Below are positions 4,772 through 5,500 of a DNA stretch of 5,500 nt, in pieces. This DNA comes from Nitrospirota bacterium. Its GTDB lineage: Bacteria > Nitrospirota > Nitrospiria > Nitrospirales > Nitrospiraceae. The stretch covers positions 1 to 5,500 of the forward strand of contig JACRQB010000009.1 in NCBI GenBank assembly GCA_016222925.1. Reading direction: 5' to 3'. Position numbers and translations under genes: made by a program. Within the stretch, counting starts at the first letter, position 1. Each line of letters opens with the position of its first letter. The notes beneath the pieces are model-generated. The model was not told the DNA's origin. It searched no databases and saw nothing but the letters and a program-made list of their open reading frames with translations.

Positions 4772-5500
4772 ATGCCTCTTGAAGACGATTTCTGTGACAT
4801 TCTAAAAAAAGCACGCACCGGGCAGGGGCTCTCGGTCGGCGCTGTAGCCCGAATGACGGGGTTGCCGGGCGGCGATATTACAGCGCTGGAACGTGGTGAT
4901 CAGCCGCGAGACCGTGCGGAAGTGCGCGCACTGGCCAAGGCGTTGGGCTTGCGGGCTGAGCCGCTGGAGCAAATCGCCATTGATAAGTGGGAGCCGGTGG
5001 CGCAACGGACACCGCCCTGGGTAGAGATGGTGCAGGGCTCCATCAGTGGGTATGGCGTGCAAGGGTATATCGTGCATGATGAAGGTGAAGCGTTGTTGGT
5101 GGATACGGCCTATAACGCTCATGCGATGCTCGATGTGCTTCGACGACGCAGCTTGCGCCTGGTGGGTATTTGTCTGACGCATGGCCATGTGGACCATGCG
5201 GATGGAATCGAGCAGATTCTCAGCCGTCATGAAGTCCCGGTCTATCTTGGACCGGAGGATGTGGGCCTGTTGAGCTGGCGGCCACGGACGGAGCTGCTGG
5301 TGGCGCCGGCAGATGGATTGTCGATCAGTGTCGGACGCCGTACGGTGTATTGTGTGACAACACCGGGCCATACCGCGGGCGGCATCTGTTATCGGCTGGA
5401 TGACGCACAACTTCCGGTCTGTTTCGTCGGTGATACCCTCTTCGCCGGATCGATCGGTCGGTCCAATCCCAAGGAGCTGTATTCGGCGCATCTCAATTCG
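4772..5500 (+). CDS. HTH-metallo-beta-lactamase-fold hydrolase fusion (partial, 3' end outside window)
   Basis: The frame is open from ATG at 4772 to the window edge, giving 243 residues without a stop. Residues about 7-68 form a Cro/CI (XRE)-type helix-turn-helix: FCDILKKARTGQGLS, then VGAVARMTGLPGGDITALERG, then VRALAKALGL. From about 84 on there is a metallo-beta-lactamase fold of the glyoxalase II-like kind. It has the strand ALLVDTAY (107-114), the metal motif THGHVDH (136-142), the third-ligand motif GHTAGG (His200), and GDTLFAGSIGR (Asp221). The missing C-terminus should hold the last metal-binding His. Such enzymes hydrolyse thioesters or related compounds, but the substrate here is unknown. 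The start is fixed by an in-frame TAG at 4754 with no other usable codon between; the ribosome-binding site is weak (GAAAGCGG). Codon use looks like that of the HAD and M16 genes, so this is probably host chromosome beyond the islet. The domain order suggests a DNA-binding protein with an enzymatic or ligand-sensing domain, which is inference. Confidence 0.85.
   Translation, partial: MPLEDDFCDILKKARTGQGLSVGAVARMTGLPGGDITALERGDQPRDRAEVRALAKALGLRAEPLEQIAIDKWEPVAQRTPPWVEMVQGSISGYGVQGYIVHDEGEALLVDTAYNAHAMLDVLRRRSLRLVGICLTHGHVDHADGIEQILSRHEVPVYLGPEDVGLLSWRPRTELLVAPADGLSISVGRRTVYCVTTPGHTAGGICYRLDDAQLPVCFVGDTLFAGSIGRSNPKELYSAHLNS

Noticed and set aside
4802..5491. A 229-codon open frame on the minus strand
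   Set aside because: It lies opposite the HTH-hydrolase gene, whose motifs are unmistakable. The minus-strand product is low in recognisable structure, rich in His, Arg and Gln, and has no family motifs.

Overview
The window reads as chromosomal DNA of a moderately high-GC Gram-negative bacterium. The two secreted M16 proteins, the tightly overlapping genes and a G-rich tract resembling a dispersed repeat would fit a Nitrospira-like genome. That assignment rests on general resemblance only and is tentative.

Left part (1-3523): a compact plus-strand operon. The tail of an unidentified gene overlaps the start of a HAD-family phosphatase by one base (TAATG). The phosphatase overlaps an exported M16 zinc peptidase by four bases (ATGA), and this overlaps a second exported M16 protein by four bases (ATGA). 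The M16 proteins form a complementary pair. The first carries the zinc motif HLYEH but lacks the Arg/Tyr substrate-binding pair. The second lacks the zinc motif but keeps the Arg/Tyr pair. This is the pattern of a two-subunit M16B protease acting in the periplasm or at the cell surface. Both genes are damaged as written. The first has a frame change near 1418-1428 where about 40 expected residues are missing. The second loses its last ~50 residues and runs into unrelated sequence near 3505-3520.

Middle part (about 3505-4771): an accessory islet. It holds a plus-strand open frame of unknown, more AT-rich character with no natural start, probably the 3' end of a foreign gene. Converging on it from the minus strand is a TumE-type toxin gene followed by a winged-helix DNA-binding partner, joined by an ATGA overlap, which together make a toxin-antitoxin operon. 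Its promoter has a perfect -35, an inverted repeat over the start codon, and probably a very short or absent leader. The stretch 4554-4771 shows no convincing gene, only one further small inverted repeat.

Right part (4772 to the edge): a plus-strand gene for a Cro/CI-type helix-turn-helix fused to a metallo-beta-lactamase-fold hydrolase, cut by the window end.

The main story is a peptidase operon that appears to be decaying or rearranged, with a toxin-antitoxin islet sitting at its broken 3' end. Whether the two breaks are real or come from assembly cannot be decided from this sequence alone.
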